Positions 16,763 to 26,900 of a stretch of DNA of 64,000 bases are shown here, one piece after another. Position 1 is the first letter of the stretch; each line of letters starts with the position of its first letter. This stretch comes from an uncultured Bacilli bacterium (GTDB taxonomy: Bacteria; Bacillota_I; Bacilli_A; RF39; UBA660): NCBI GenBank assembly GCA_934099115.1, contig CAKOPK010000004.1, positions 19,594 to 83,593 of the forward strand, given 5' to 3'. A program made the translations under genes and the position numbers. The notes beneath the pieces were generated by a model, which had not been told where the DNA came from, did not search any database, and saw only the letters and a list, made by a program, of their open reading frames with translations.

Positions 16763-19073
16763 CTTTTTCACCTCCTAATATAACTTCATCATTTTTAGTA
16801 TGATAACATATATCTTTAAATTTACAGTAAGTACATGATACATTTTTTCCTTTTACTACTTTAGGATTTATCACAAATTCACCATTCATAATACTCGCTA
16901 AACCTTCTTCTATTTTATTATCTACTACACTTATTAAATCTTCCATTTCTTCTTGAGATAATACTTTAGCACCACTGTATAAGCTTCCATCTTTCTTAAA
17001 ACGTAATCCTTTAATCATTTTACTATCTAAATAATTTTCATCTAATAATTCTAATATTTTTTCATCACTATTAGAAAAGCCTTGTAATCTTAAATTTTCT
17101 TTTTTTACCTCTTCGATGCTTTTTTTGTGATTAATAGGCATTACTCCACTTAGTACTTTTTCTAGATAAAATCCTGCGATTATAGAATCTTTAAAACGTT
17201 CCGATTTCTTTAATAAGTATAAGTATATAGGCAATTGAAGATTTAGGCCATATTCTAAAGTATCTAAAGATATACTTTTATTACCAGTTTTATAGTCTAC
17301 GACTGCTAGAACTTCTTTTCCATTATAAGTTGTATACATAACTTTATCTATAAACCCTTTAAATGTGATATTTATATCATTATAATCTTTGTATACATAT
17401 AATTCATTTTCAAATAAATATTCTTTTAATTTACTTTCATTTTCTTTTTCTTTTAAATATTTTAAAACAAATTCTAATTCTTTGGCTAGCAATTCTAAAT
17501 AAAATAACTCTTTACTAGTTAGTTCATAATCATTATCTTTAACAAATTTAATAATCTCTGTTTCGATAGATATTTCTTTTGTTATTCCTAATTCTAATAT
17601 ATGATGGGTAATTGAACCTACAATACTTTTAAAACTATTAGAATAAATATTTAATCCTAAAATATTACTTAAATAATAATGAAAACTACATTCATAAAAC
17701 ATTTCTAGACTGGTATAAGAAAGAGATAATCCTTCTTTTAATTGTTCTTGAAGTTTTAATTTATTAATACCTTTAAATGTATTATTATATTTTTTATAGG
17801 GAATATCTAAATTGTTATGCAGTAGTATTAAAGAATCATTCACAGTATTAAACTTATATAAATCATCTAAATCTTTTGCATATTTTAATTCACTATTTAG
17901 TTTAGAATATATTACATGATAATCTAGTTTTATCTTTTCTATATTAATATCTAATAAATCTAATAGAAATGATGGATAATTTGCTCCATTTTCACCATAT
18001 AGTTTATATGTAATTGTTAAATGGTTGATGTTTTTAATGCTTTCTATTATCTTGTTATTTGCTAATATATTTTTTTCTACTGAAGTATCTATTTGTAGTT
18101 TTGCTTTTATTTCATCTTTTAAATAATCATCATCTTTTATAATCTTAGGAATAGAATTAATATTAAATCCTAATAAAAAAACATAATCATTATCATTAAA
18201 ACAATCATATAAATCACAGACTTCTATTGATTTTTCATATCTTATACTCTTTACTTTAGCTTTTTTTAAATCATCTATAATAAAAGATTTACGAATTTTT
18301 TTATCTCTTACTAAAACAGAGCGATTAATAATTGTTATTAGATCACCTATATCTTGATATTTTTCTTTTAATTTTTCAATATTATCTTTAATAGATAGTT
18401 CATCATAAGAATTTAAAAATTCTTTAGCTATTAAAGTACTATAAAAAGAGTTTTCACTTTCTATGGCAAGTGGTATTTTATATAAAGAAAAATAATATTT
18501 TAGAGTTTTAGAATATTCATTTCCAGCGATAATTTTGATATTATCAATGTTTATATTTTGATATAATAATTCACTAATTTCATTTACTACATATTCTACT
18601 TCTTCGGAAATGTTTTTGGCTTCTAATACCCTGGGAATAAAAGATTTATGTTCATATTTTAATTCATATGGAATACCCTCTAATATCTTTTGTTCTTCTA
18701 AGCTTAAAAAAGAACTACCATATACAATAACTTTTTGCTTTTTAATGTAGGTGATAAAATTAGAAGTTATTTTTAATAATTTATTTTCTTCTAACTCTCT
18801 TTTTAATTTATTTAAAAATTGTACTTTCTCTTCGTCTAGATCTTTTAAATAATACATGTTTTTTATGTATATTTTAGCTAGTTCTAAAGGCACTTGATAA
18901 TTAATCATGATATATTCTAAAGTCTTATTATCATAGTCAAATATTAGTTTTCTTTTTAGTTCATCAAAATTAAAAAATTTTATTCTTATTAGACGATGGT
19001 CTTCGCTTAATTTTCTTAATATTGCTTTTTTATTACTATCACTACAAATAATAATTATATTTTCATTCTTCAT
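16728..19073 (-). CDS. addB: AddB/RexB-type helicase-nuclease subunit B
   Basis: A 781-residue partner of AddA, much shorter than the roughly 1160-residue AddB of Bacillus. The N-terminus has no Walker A loop, so it is closer to RexB-like or minimal forms. The C-terminal nuclease is intact: GSITHHILELG, GFIDKVM, LAVVDYKTG and the QLPIYLYLL block. The four Cys that hold the iron-sulfur cluster in AddB appear as one in YECSFHYYL and three in CTYCKFKDIC. It is first in the operon, upstream of addA with a 35-base overlap. A strict symbol for this short form is uncertain. Confidence 0.85.
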   Translation of the reverse strand: MKNENIIIICSDSNKKAILRKLSEDHRLIRIKFFNFDELKRKLIFDYDNKTLEYIMINYQVPLELAKIYIKNMYYLKDLDEEKVQFLNKLKRELEENKLLKITSNFITYIKKQKVIVYGSSFLSLEEQKILEGIPYELKYEHKSFIPRVLEAKNISEEVEYVVNEISELLYQNINIDNIKIIAGNEYSKTLKYYFSLYKIPLAIESENSFYSTLIAKEFLNSYDELSIKDNIEKLKEKYQDIGDLITIINRSVLVRDKKIRKSFIIDDLKKAKVKSIRYEKSIEVCDLYDCFNDNDYVFLLGFNINSIPKIIKDDDYLKDEIKAKLQIDTSVEKNILANNKIIESIKNINHLTITYKLYGENGANYPSFLLDLLDINIEKIKLDYHVIYSKLNSELKYAKDLDDLYKFNTVNDSLILLHNNLDIPYKKYNNTFKGINKLKLQEQLKEGLSLSYTSLEMFYECSFHYYLSNILGLNIYSNSFKSIVGSITHHILELGITKEISIETEIIKFVKDNDYELTSKELFYLELLAKELEFVLKYLKEKENESKLKEYLFENELYVYKDYNDINITFKGFIDKVMYTTYNGKEVLAVVDYKTGNKSISLDTLEYGLNLQLPIYLYLLKKSERFKDSIIAGFYLEKVLSGVMPINHKKSIEEVKKENLRLQGFSNSDEKILELLDENYLDSKMIKGLRFKKDGSLYSGAKVLSQEEMEDLISVVDNKIEEGLASIMNGEFVINPKVVKGKNVSCTYCKFKDICYHTKNDEVILGGEKDELDGRTSISN

Positions 19074-19217
19074 AATATTTTTATCCTTTTCCTATAACCT
19101 ATTTTACCATAAATATTGCTTTTAGAAAATAATCACTTTTTACCATTTACTATTTTTATTTATACAAAAAATAGAACAAACTGGACTAAAATTGCCAGTC
19201 TATTTGTCAATTTAAAA

Positions 19218-19255
19218 GAAAAAGAAAACAAATCCAGATTATTTCTAGATTTGTT
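19218..19255 (-). terminator. tRNA-Asn terminator
   Basis: AACAAATC and GATTTGTT arms (19227-19255), followed on the minus strand by TTCTTTTTCTTTT. Confidence 0.7.
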
Positions 19256-19265
19256 AATATTCAAA

Positions 19266-19341
19266 TGGCGCCTGTTGTAGGACTCGAACCTACGACCTAA
19301 CGGTTAACAGCCGTGCGCTCTACCGACTGAGCTAAACAGGC
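19266..19341 (-). tRNA. tRNA-Asn (GUU)
   Basis: A 76-base cloverleaf with encoded 3' CCA. The acceptor arms are GCCTGTT and AACAGGC, the D-arm has AGCTCAGTCGGTAGAGC, the anticodon loop CTGTTAA carries GTT, and the T-arm has GGTTCGAGTCC. The promoter and terminator lie directly around it, so it is a single-gene unit. Confidence 0.97.
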
Positions 19342-19360
19342 AAATTCAAATTACTCTTTG

Positions 19361-19389
19361 ATTATAGTAAATATTATGCTATTTGTCAA
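19361..19389 (-). promoter_or_regulatory. tRNA-Asn promoter
   Basis: Full consensus TTGACA (19389-19384), a 17-base spacer, and TATAAT (19366-19361). This is the strongest sigma-A type promoter seen in the window. Confidence 0.85.
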
Positions 19390-19401
19390 TACTTTTATAC
19401 T

Positions 19402-19431
19402 AAAAAAATAAAAAACCTCTCTATGAAGGTT
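19402..19431 (-). terminator. Terminator of the stand-alone VirB2-like gene
   Basis: AACCT and AGGTT arms (19414-19431), followed on the minus strand by TTTTATTTTTTT. Confidence 0.7.
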
Positions 19432-19449
19432 CTTTATTTAATATATTAA

Positions 19450-19836
19450 TTATTTGGCTGTACAACCGTCTTCTGATAATGTACCTTTACATTGAGCTTT
19501 AGCAGCTGCTTCACACTTTCCTGGACTAGAAATACATGTAGAACATACTGAATATTCAGCTTTTAAATCATTGAAGCTGCCAACCATCTTAAAGATAGCT
19601 CCTACTAAAGTTGGTACAAAGAATATGAATACACCTGCTACAGCACGCATTGCAAGACTCTTAATTGATTTTTTAATTTCGTCATCTTTACTTGCTACTA
19701 CAGCTTTTCCTAAATCAATAATACCAAAAACAATAATTATGATAGGAATTACAATCTTAAAAACAGTTAAAACATATCCTAAAAGTTGCCAAATACTCCA
19801 TAAATCAGTACAAGGAGCAGCATCCATTATTAACAT
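19450..19836 (-). CDS. Stand-alone VirB2-like membrane protein
   Basis: A 128-residue protein. A short N-terminus with a Cys (AAPCTDL) is followed by two membrane helices (about residues 20-45 and 62-90) around the loop KAVVASKDDEIKKSIKSL, then a Cys-rich tail (CSTCISSPGKC ... CKGTLSEDGC). The helices and loop closely match the 5220-5966 protein and more loosely the 4046-5218 protein. The topology is that of VirB2/TrbC pilin-like subunits. It has its own consensus promoter and terminator, which suggests high independent expression of a subunit needed in many copies. It lies just downstream of the Tad-like operon, 13 kb from the T4SS-like operon. Confidence 0.65.
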   Translation of the reverse strand: MLIMDAAPCTDLWSIWQLLGYVLTVFKIVIPIIIIVFGIIDLGKAVVASKDDEIKKSIKSLAMRAVAGVFIFFVPTLVGAIFKMVGSFNDLKAEYSVCSTCISSPGKCEAAAKAQCKGTLSEDGCTAK

Positions 19837-19864
19837 ATTTATTCCTCGCTTTCTCTATATCTTA

Positions 19865-19893
19865 ATTTTAACTTAACAAAGCTTTCTTGTCAA
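19865..19893 (-). promoter_or_regulatory. Promoter of the stand-alone VirB2-like gene
   Basis: TTGACA (19893-19888), a 17-base spacer, and TAAAAT (19870-19865), about 29 bases before the start codon, with GAGGA as ribosome site. Confidence 0.75.
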
Positions 19894-19917
19894 GTTTTTC
19901 GCTATATTTCTGTAAAA

Positions 19918-20706
19918 TTATAGATTCATAATTAATAAAACTGCTAATACTAGTAATATCATTACTCCAATACCTGTTGTAATTAACATACTCATGGTTT
20001 TACTTTCCATTTTATCTAGACGATTTTTATATTTTGTTTCTCTTGCTTTTTGTTGTAGATTAGATATTGTTTTAGAAAACGCTAATAATTGCTCTTGTTT
20101 TCTCTCCTGTCTACCTAGACTTAAACGATATAAAAGTCGCATCATACGCATGGAATCACGAACTGGGTATTGTTTTGCAAAATTCATATACGGTTCAATA
20201 GTATCATTACCAGCATTAATTTCATTTATTAATTCTTTTAAACCATCTTTAAATATTTCGGGAGCATCTTCTAAAGATTTACCCATTGCTACCGGTACTG
20301 TGTAGTGTTGGATTAGGATTTCTAATCCCTTTAAATAGTAAGGAAGCATTGTATCAATTTCATGTAAGTGTTTTTTATAATAACTTTTTAATTTTAAATA
20401 ATCTAGCTTAAAAAAGCCAAAACCTGCAAGTAAACAAACTAGAAAATAAACATAAGACATATTTTTTAGTAATAAGCAAAAGACAACTAATATAATTATT
20501 AGTGCACTTTGAATTCTTTTATTAAATAATATATCTGGATTGACGGAATCGCCAAATTTGGCTTTTACATAAAAGTCATAGTCACTTTCTTTTAATTTTC
20601 TTAAATATATTTCATTATCTGCGATTAATTTACTAATACTTATCTTACCACTTTTTGTCATAATATAGAATATAATAACCGCTACAATTGTTATTTCTAT
20701 TTGCAT
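19918..20706 (-). CDS. TadC-like type II secretion F-domain membrane protein
   Basis: A 262-residue protein with an N-terminal membrane helix, a pair of helices near residues 68-100, a cytoplasmic F-domain (about 110-225; DTMLPYYLKGLEILIQ, LYRLSLGRQER) and a C-terminal helix (about 240-260). TadC with TadB forms the inner-membrane platform of Tad pili, driven by the CpaF ATPase. It is the last gene of the operon. Its ATG overlaps the TadB-like stop by one base, which indicates tight coupling. Confidence 0.75.
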   Translation of the reverse strand: MQIEITIVAVIIFYIMTKSGKISISKLIADNEIYLRKLKESDYDFYVKAKFGDSVNPDILFNKRIQSALIIILVVFCLLLKNMSYVYFLVCLLAGFGFFKLDYLKLKSYYKKHLHEIDTMLPYYLKGLEILIQHYTVPVAMGKSLEDAPEIFKDGLKELINEINAGNDTIEPYMNFAKQYPVRDSMRMMRLLYRLSLGRQERKQEQLLAFSKTISNLQQKARETKYKNRLDKMESKTMSMLITTGIGVMILLVLAVLLIMNL

Positions 20707-21602
20707 TATTCTACCCCCACATCATCATTATAATATTTCTCACCTGTTAATAAGAAATAACAGTTAATAATAATAATTGCATGTAAAACAATGTGAACAT
20801 ACCAAATATTTAATAATGCTAGATAACTTTTTTTTCCTAATAATACCTGCATTACTAATACTAGTAAGAATAATACTAAAGCAAAGGTAATAAACTTCGT
20901 ATGGAATTGTTTACGATCCATTTGGTCTCTATAAACACCTTCTACTAAAGCATCAATATCCATACTCATGTTTTCTAGAGCTTCTCCACTATCTTTGGCA
21001 CCTTCTTTAGTTATTTGTAAAAATAATTGATGCATATTTTTAACCATATAATAAGGGTATTTTTCGTTAAAGTATTCAATAGATTCATCAATAGTACCAT
21101 TTTGATAAGACATATTAATCATTGTTTTAACATCTTCTAAAACTGGGTCTTCTAGAATTCCAGAATCTCTTACTCCTTCTAGGGACTTAACGAAACTCTG
21201 AGTAGTATTAAATTCCATGATAACGTTAGTCGTATAAACTTGGATTTGTTCAAATATGTACTCACTATAAATTCTTTTGCTACGAAGCCAAGCAAGATAA
21301 GGAATGAAAGCAATAGCTATGCCTGTATAAATAATAACTACTATTAAATTATAAAAATATAAAAAGGCAATAGCAGCGGCAAGCCCTCCTATAATTGCTA
21401 TTTGTAGAACATAATCTTTTACAGTATACTCCTGTTTTAGTTCTTTCATTTTTTTACTAATTGTTTGAAAACTATATGGTGCATACTTTTCATAAATAAT
21501 TCCAAATCTTGATTTAAAGAAATTATAAAAAGTTTCACTACCATCATTTTGTCTATATATAATTACAAATATTGCAATAGAAAATAAAATAACTAATACC
21601 AT
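20706..21602 (-). CDS. TadB-like type II secretion F-domain membrane protein
   Basis: A 298-residue protein with hydrophobic segments near residues 1-14, 68-102, and two at about 230-285. Between them lies the F-domain with FEQIQVYTTNVIMEFNTTQS, SFVKSLEGVRDSG and LENMSMDIDALVEG. This matches TadB/TadC platform proteins. It sits between the CpaF-like ATPase and the TadC-like gene, the normal Tad order. No Flp pilin or prepilin peptidase is near. Confidence 0.75.
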   Translation of the reverse strand: MVLVILFSIAIFVIIYRQNDGSETFYNFFKSRFGIIYEKYAPYSFQTISKKMKELKQEYTVKDYVLQIAIIGGLAAAIAFLYFYNLIVVIIYTGIAIAFIPYLAWLRSKRIYSEYIFEQIQVYTTNVIMEFNTTQSFVKSLEGVRDSGILEDPVLEDVKTMINMSYQNGTIDESIEYFNEKYPYYMVKNMHQLFLQITKEGAKDSGEALENMSMDIDALVEGVYRDQMDRKQFHTKFITFALVLFLLVLVMQVLLGKKSYLALLNIWYVHIVLHAIIIINCYFLLTGEKYYNDDVGVE

Positions 21603-21618
21603 GTAAGTACCTCCCTTT

Positions 21619-22707
21619 TTATAAAGTTTCTATATTTTCTGTTTTTTTATCATTTAAATGGAATAAATCTTCTTCTAATATTACTCCTTGAATAGAAAGA
21701 TAACTTCTTAAATGTTTGGTTGGATTATTAATTGTAAAGTTACCATCCAGTGTTTTTTGATAAATAGTATTAACTTGAGGTTTGTTATCTTCATCAACAT
21801 AGAATTCACATATCTCCATAATCTCACGTTGAAATCTTCCAAGCTTTTCACTCATGTATCCTTTTACATAGATACCAATTTGAACGTATCGATGAATTGT
21901 TGTAATAAATTGTTCTACATCAATGTTAGACTCAATTAAACTATACATACGCATTGGTATTAAAGCTGCTTTATCTGAGTGGATAGTCGATATAATGTGG
22001 TGACCTGAAGAAATAGAGTTACGTACTGCCATAACGGCTTCCGCACTACGAACCTCGGATAGTAAAATCCATATTGGGTTTTGTCTCATACAAGTAACTA
22101 ATACATCTGAATAAGAAGCAATATTATTTGTTTTCATAGCTACTATATCACGATGTGGGAAGATACGGTCTAGATGTAGTTCTAGTGTATCTTCAATAGT
22201 AATAATTTTTTCATTTTCTTTAGTCGTGCTTGCTAAATATTTAACTAACTCTGTTTTACCAGAACCAGTCTCTCCACTTACAATAATATTGGCATGTCCT
22301 TGAACGCACTTGAGTAAGAAATCTAGTAAATCAGCACTAACATATTCTTCTTTTAATAATTTATCACGGTTTAAACGAATTTTTGCTGGAGTTTTACGTA
22401 TAACTAATGCTACTCCATTCGTGGCAATCGATTCATGGACGAAATTAAGACGTAATTCTGTACTTTCAGCATCTAAAAAAGGATGTGCCATGTTGAATGT
22501 TTTTCCCATTACATTAGAACATTGGAATGCTAGCTTTTCTATTAATGCGTTATTAATTTCAGGTCTATCTACACGATAAACTCCTTTAGTTAACGATTTA
22601 AGCCATACTTGTCCCCCATTACTATACGAAATATCGGTAATATCATCTATATCGATAAATTCTTTTAGTGGTCCAAAGTCTATTTGAGAAAATATTGCAT
22701 CATTCAT
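21619..22707 (-). CDS. CpaF/TadA-type secretion ATPase
   Basis: A 362-residue cytoplasmic ATPase of the type II/IV secretion family that powers Tad-like assembly. Walker A is GETGSGKT at residues 145-152. The Asp box IITIEDTLELHL is at 168-179, Walker B PIWILLSEVR at 211-220, and the His box GHHIISTIHSD near 234-244. All nucleotide-binding parts are intact. CpaF proteins are usually longer at the N-terminus; this one lacks most of that extension. It lies 16 bases upstream of the TadB-like gene in the same operon. Confidence 0.88.
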   Translation of the reverse strand: MNDAIFSQIDFGPLKEFIDIDDITDISYSNGGQVWLKSLTKGVYRVDRPEINNALIEKLAFQCSNVMGKTFNMAHPFLDAESTELRLNFVHESIATNGVALVIRKTPAKIRLNRDKLLKEEYVSADLLDFLLKCVQGHANIIVSGETGSGKTELVKYLASTTKENEKIITIEDTLELHLDRIFPHRDIVAMKTNNIASYSDVLVTCMRQNPIWILLSEVRSAEAVMAVRNSISSGHHIISTIHSDKAALIPMRMYSLIESNIDVEQFITTIHRYVQIGIYVKGYMSEKLGRFQREIMEICEFYVDEDNKPQVNTIYQKTLDGNFTINNPTKHLRSYLSIQGVILEEDLFHLNDKKTENIETL

Positions 22708-22742
22708 TTAGACACCTCCTTTTTATATATATTCTTTTAATT

Positions 22743-23540
22743 TTATTGTACAACTTCGTCAGGGATATCTGAAGTATATTTTAATACTTCATTTCTTAAA
22801 TATTCACTTGTTACTTTTGTTTCCCCTACTGTTGATGTATAAGTTTTATTGCCTGGTACTGGAACTAAAGTAACATTATTTAAATATGTTGCTTTTGCTA
22901 ATAATAAATATAGCTCTGATGGAACAGCAAATAATAATTCTGCTGGAACGCCAGTTTGAGTAGTTGCAAATACACTATTACCACTGCTATCGCGAACGTC
23001 TAAGATTGGTAATTTAGAAATAAATCTACCATATATTAACTTGCCGTCTGTAGATTGCATTTTTACATATAAATCAATATAATCTCCAGGGTACATTGAA
23101 TTACCATATGTGGTATGTAAATCAACTGGCAAACTAACTGGTGAGTAACCATCAGGCATATCATTAAATACATTATTACTTATCGTATTACAAAGAGCAA
23201 CTTGTTCTGTATAAAAGAATCCTCCCGTAGGAATACTAGTTCCGGTTTTAACACAATAAGGTTTTTCTGTACTTATAATATTATTTATATTTGTAATAAG
23301 AGTTTTGCTAGAGCTTACAAAAGATTGTAGTACTTCAATATTTCCTACGCTATCTTTTGTAATTTCACTGGTAGCAGTTAAACTCTTTTTGGCATAAGGT
23401 ATTGATACTGTGTTAATTGCTTTCTTTACTTGATAATTATAACCTACATAAAGAACTATAATACCTAATAAGACACCTAAAATAGTAACGGTATTTTTAT
23501 TTGATAAAAATCTTTTAAAAGTAGCCACTATATTTCCCAT
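22743..23540 (-). CDS. CpaB/RcpC-like SAF-domain protein
   Basis: A 265-residue protein with a membrane anchor at about residues 18-34 and an extracellular SAF-like region. Blocks such as VSIPYAKKSLTATSEIT, GYSPVSLPVDLHTTYG and MYPGDYIDLYVKM are like the beta-clip and GDxVDV parts of CpaB/RcpC. In Gram-negative Tad systems CpaB works with the outer-membrane secretin; here it probably contacts peptidoglycan or the pilus. Its place before the ATPase supports the call. Family assignment is by pattern. Confidence 0.65.
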   Translation of the reverse strand: MGNIVATFKRFLSNKNTVTILGVLLGIIVLYVGYNYQVKKAINTVSIPYAKKSLTATSEITKDSVGNIEVLQSFVSSSKTLITNINNIISTEKPYCVKTGTSIPTGGFFYTEQVALCNTISNNVFNDMPDGYSPVSLPVDLHTTYGNSMYPGDYIDLYVKMQSTDGKLIYGRFISKLPILDVRDSSGNSVFATTQTGVPAELLFAVPSELYLLLAKATYLNNVTLVPVPGNKTYTSTVGETKVTSEYLRNEVLKYTSDIPDEVVQ

Positions 23541-23560
23541 TTTTATCCTCCTTCACTTTA

Positions 23561-23971
23561 TTAAGATACTACTTCTTCAGCAAAAATCTGAATAATAGCA
23601 TCTGCTCTACTTGTTACATCATAACCACTTTGAACAAAATTTGTTCCACTGCTGCTTTTTACTTCTACGCTAACTTTTGGTGGAGCTTCATAAATTCCGT
23701 AAAAATTAACTTGATAAGTCTCACTAGTACCCATAGCTTCTGCAAGCATTCTAACAAATACTTCCATAAATTTCTCTTTATTAATTTTTACTTCATTATA
23801 GTCACGATAATAACCATAGTCTACAGCCTCTAACATTGAAGCTTCTGTAATTTCTTTTAAACTATAATAATCTTGGGTAGTGGTAGTTGTAATACCTTGT
23901 ACCGAAATCATTAAACCAATGATGGCAACACCCATTACAACTAACCAATAACCCCAATAAGAACTTTGCAT
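23561..23971 (-). CDS. TadE-like single-pass protein
   Basis: A 136-residue protein with a short N-terminus, one hydrophobic helix (about residues 7-24) followed by a helical Thr/Glu-rich stretch, then a beta-rich domain. The short leader, one N-terminal helix and position in a Tad operon fit a TadE/TadF pseudopilin-like role. There is no clear prepilin peptidase site with Gly followed by Phe or Glu. The assignment is mostly contextual; a specific family was not recognised. Confidence 0.5.
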   Translation of the reverse strand: MQSSYWGYWLVVMGVAIIGLMISVQGITTTTTQDYYSLKEITEASMLEAVDYGYYRDYNEVKINKEKFMEVFVRMLAEAMGTSETYQVNFYGIYEAPPKVSVEVKSSSGTNFVQSGYDVTSRADAIIQIFAEEVVS

Positions 23972-23989
23972 ACTTTAAAACTCCCCTTT

Positions 23990-26900
23990 CTACTTCCAAG
24001 ATGGACCAAGCATATCATTTTCAGAAATTCGCTCTGTCCATAGAGTAAAGTAATCTTTATTATCACTTGATACTGTACGATACTTATCATTAGCGATTAA
24101 ACTATCGCTTGATACAATATTATTACCATACTTACCATCTAGTAAATCACTAATAAATGAACTATAACATGCTACTCTTTCATAGCCATCGATAGAATAA
24201 CAACTCATTGTAGAATTAGAATATCCTCCTGAATCTTCTTCAGAGTCATTGTAAGCTTTAATTACTCTAGCCGTAGAAGGATCAATAGTAATACTTAATA
24301 TTGGTGTACTATCATATATAGCATTACCAGTATTTTGGATTTCTGAAATTGTGCTTCCTGCTTTTGAGTTTACATTAGCATTCCAGTTATAAGAATTTGT
24401 ACCATTTGGAAATAAATTACTTAATGAAACGGTTTTCTCTACTAATGATGTGCCTGCATCTTCGTCGTAGATACATCCAAGTCCAATACAGTCTGCTACA
24501 CAGTTTCCACCATCACATGCTGTATCACAATTTGGACCAATACAATCAAAATCACAATTTCCTTTACAACTGTTGAAATCACATACTAATTTATCTTGAT
24601 CTGTAATTGGCATATTAACTAAATAAGAACAATTATATTCAAGTTTATTAGGATCTATAACAGCACTACTTGCACCGACATATCTACCCAGATTATTCTT
24701 AGAACTAATACTATAGAATTCTCCTAAATTTTCAATATTTACACTATATTTATAAATACCACGTTTTGTATTTAATGCTACTGGAAGTTTATTTGTTAAT
24801 TCAACGCTATTATCAGATTTATTAACTGTTATTTCTCCACTTGGATATACATTATAGAATAATGTTGCAGGTTTATATTCTGCTGAAATAACTGAAGTAG
24901 TTTTCTTATATGTTGCATCAGAAATATCTTTATAATCTGTATAACAACCGTTAGTAGTACATACTGTATATGCAATAGATGTCTTACGGTATCCTGTTAA
25001 AGATGTTGAACAACTTGTGTAAGCTTTATCATTAATTTTAGCAGCTGTGTAAAATCCATTGCTACTAGCTGTACCATTGCAATACCATTCAGATGAACTA
25101 ATTGTAGATTTTGTTTCATCCATCTTTCCTTCTAAATTGAATTTTTCTAAATATTTTTCGTCATAGTCATAATAAACGTTAGGATCATAATTAATTTCAG
25201 AAGACCATCCAGAACATTCATTATATTCTTTTATGATTGCCTCATATTTTTCCTTTGCAGCTTGTAATGCATTTTTAGCACTTTGGAGATTTTTGGCTAT
25301 ATTATCTTTTAGAGTACTTTCTTTTCCACTAATTCCATCATGGCAACTAGCATAACAACATCCACTTCTACAATAGCCTGAAACATGGCCATCTTCATAA
25401 TAACTTGCATATTCTTTTTCACTAGATATTGAAATAGTTCCTGTATTATAATTCTTTGATCTATCTTTTACATAAAAGCTTGTATATTTTGCATCTTCTA
25501 CAAAATATTCTGTCCAGACGTTGGTTTGATCAGAAGCGCTGCAAGTGCAACTGCAAGATCTATTTTTTCCACTACCAGAGCATTTTCTACAACATGGGCT
25601 AGCACTTCTTTGCTCATCTCTACTCTTGATAGGTTCTGAATCTAATGCTACCCATTTTAAGTATTCTGTGTAAGCATCAACCATAGCTACCTGAGCATCC
25701 ACAATATCTTTATTATATTTATCTCTGTCAATTGTATTTGTATAACATGTTTTAGTGCCTTCTACTTTGGCTTTGAATGTAAAGTATCTTCCTGCATTTA
25801 CTAGTTTAGCGGTAGGCATTGTCATTGCATAATCTTCTTTACAAGAGACTGAGCAATAGGCATTTGATTTCATTTCTGCTAAAGTAAATGAATTATCTTT
25901 TTGATCCTTTACGCCTTCAACATTGGCATTATTTTTATATGTTCCATCACCATTTTGCTGTGCTTGAGAGTCCATTTTAGAAACGAAACATGCTTTTATT
26001 TCACTTTCTTCTACTCCGTTTATTCCAACTTCATGATTATCTAATGTAGAAACTATTAAGTTGTTTGAAGAGTCACAACACTCGAAAGTATCAGCGACAG
26101 TTTTACATGTAACTTCACAAACTTCTGCATATTTTTCTTCGTCACATTCGCTCGAATTTGGATTTATATCGCATGCTGCTTTTATCCAAGAACAATCACC
26201 ACAGTTAGATTCTTTTAATTCTTGACATGCGTTACTATTTAAATTTCTTGAATTAACACAAGCGGTAATTAAATCATCACAATTGCAAGCTTCGATTAGA
26301 TAAGTTTCATACGATGAAGTCCAAGGTGCTTCAAGTGAATTTTGACCTTTTTCAATTCCGATATATCTTTGAGCTTCTGCTTCTCCAGAATACCAGATAA
26401 CTGCAATATAATCACCAAAATTTCCAAAATTGCTTGCACTATTTATTCCGGAAATTGAATATTTGATTGGGGATTGTCCACATTTTAAAACGCTAATGTT
26501 AGAATCTGTGGAAGATTTCCATCCTTCAAAGTGAACTGTAATTTTTACTGTCATATCTTTTCCTGGGGTTACATAACCATCACCAACTAGATTTTGGCCT
26601 AAAATTGCTTTTACTTGATCTACTCCAGAAATAACATTTCCACCTTCGAATTCTATATTTGAAATGTAAGCTGTTAAGCCATCATAATTACCATCTAGAT
26701 TAACTCCAGTACCAGTAGTTCCAGCATTAATTATAAATTTATCTGTGGAATTAAAATCATATATTTTGATTTCATGGACTACATCTTTGGATATGAACTC
26801 ATTTCCTTTTTCACCAGTAGTTGTAATCTCTGATGCTGTTGGAGAAGTTTTAGTATCAACTTTTCCAGTAGCATCAGAAAAATCATTTAAGAAGTCAGCA

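Larger units (their letters stand above)
19074..19449. other. Intergenic region with tRNA-Asn and its signals
   Basis: 376 bases between addB and the VirB2-like gene. It holds the tRNA-Asn unit with promoter and terminator and the terminator of the VirB2-like gene, all listed separately. An additional short inverted repeat, ACTGG/CCAGT near 19179-19198, has no clear role. Confidence 0.6.
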
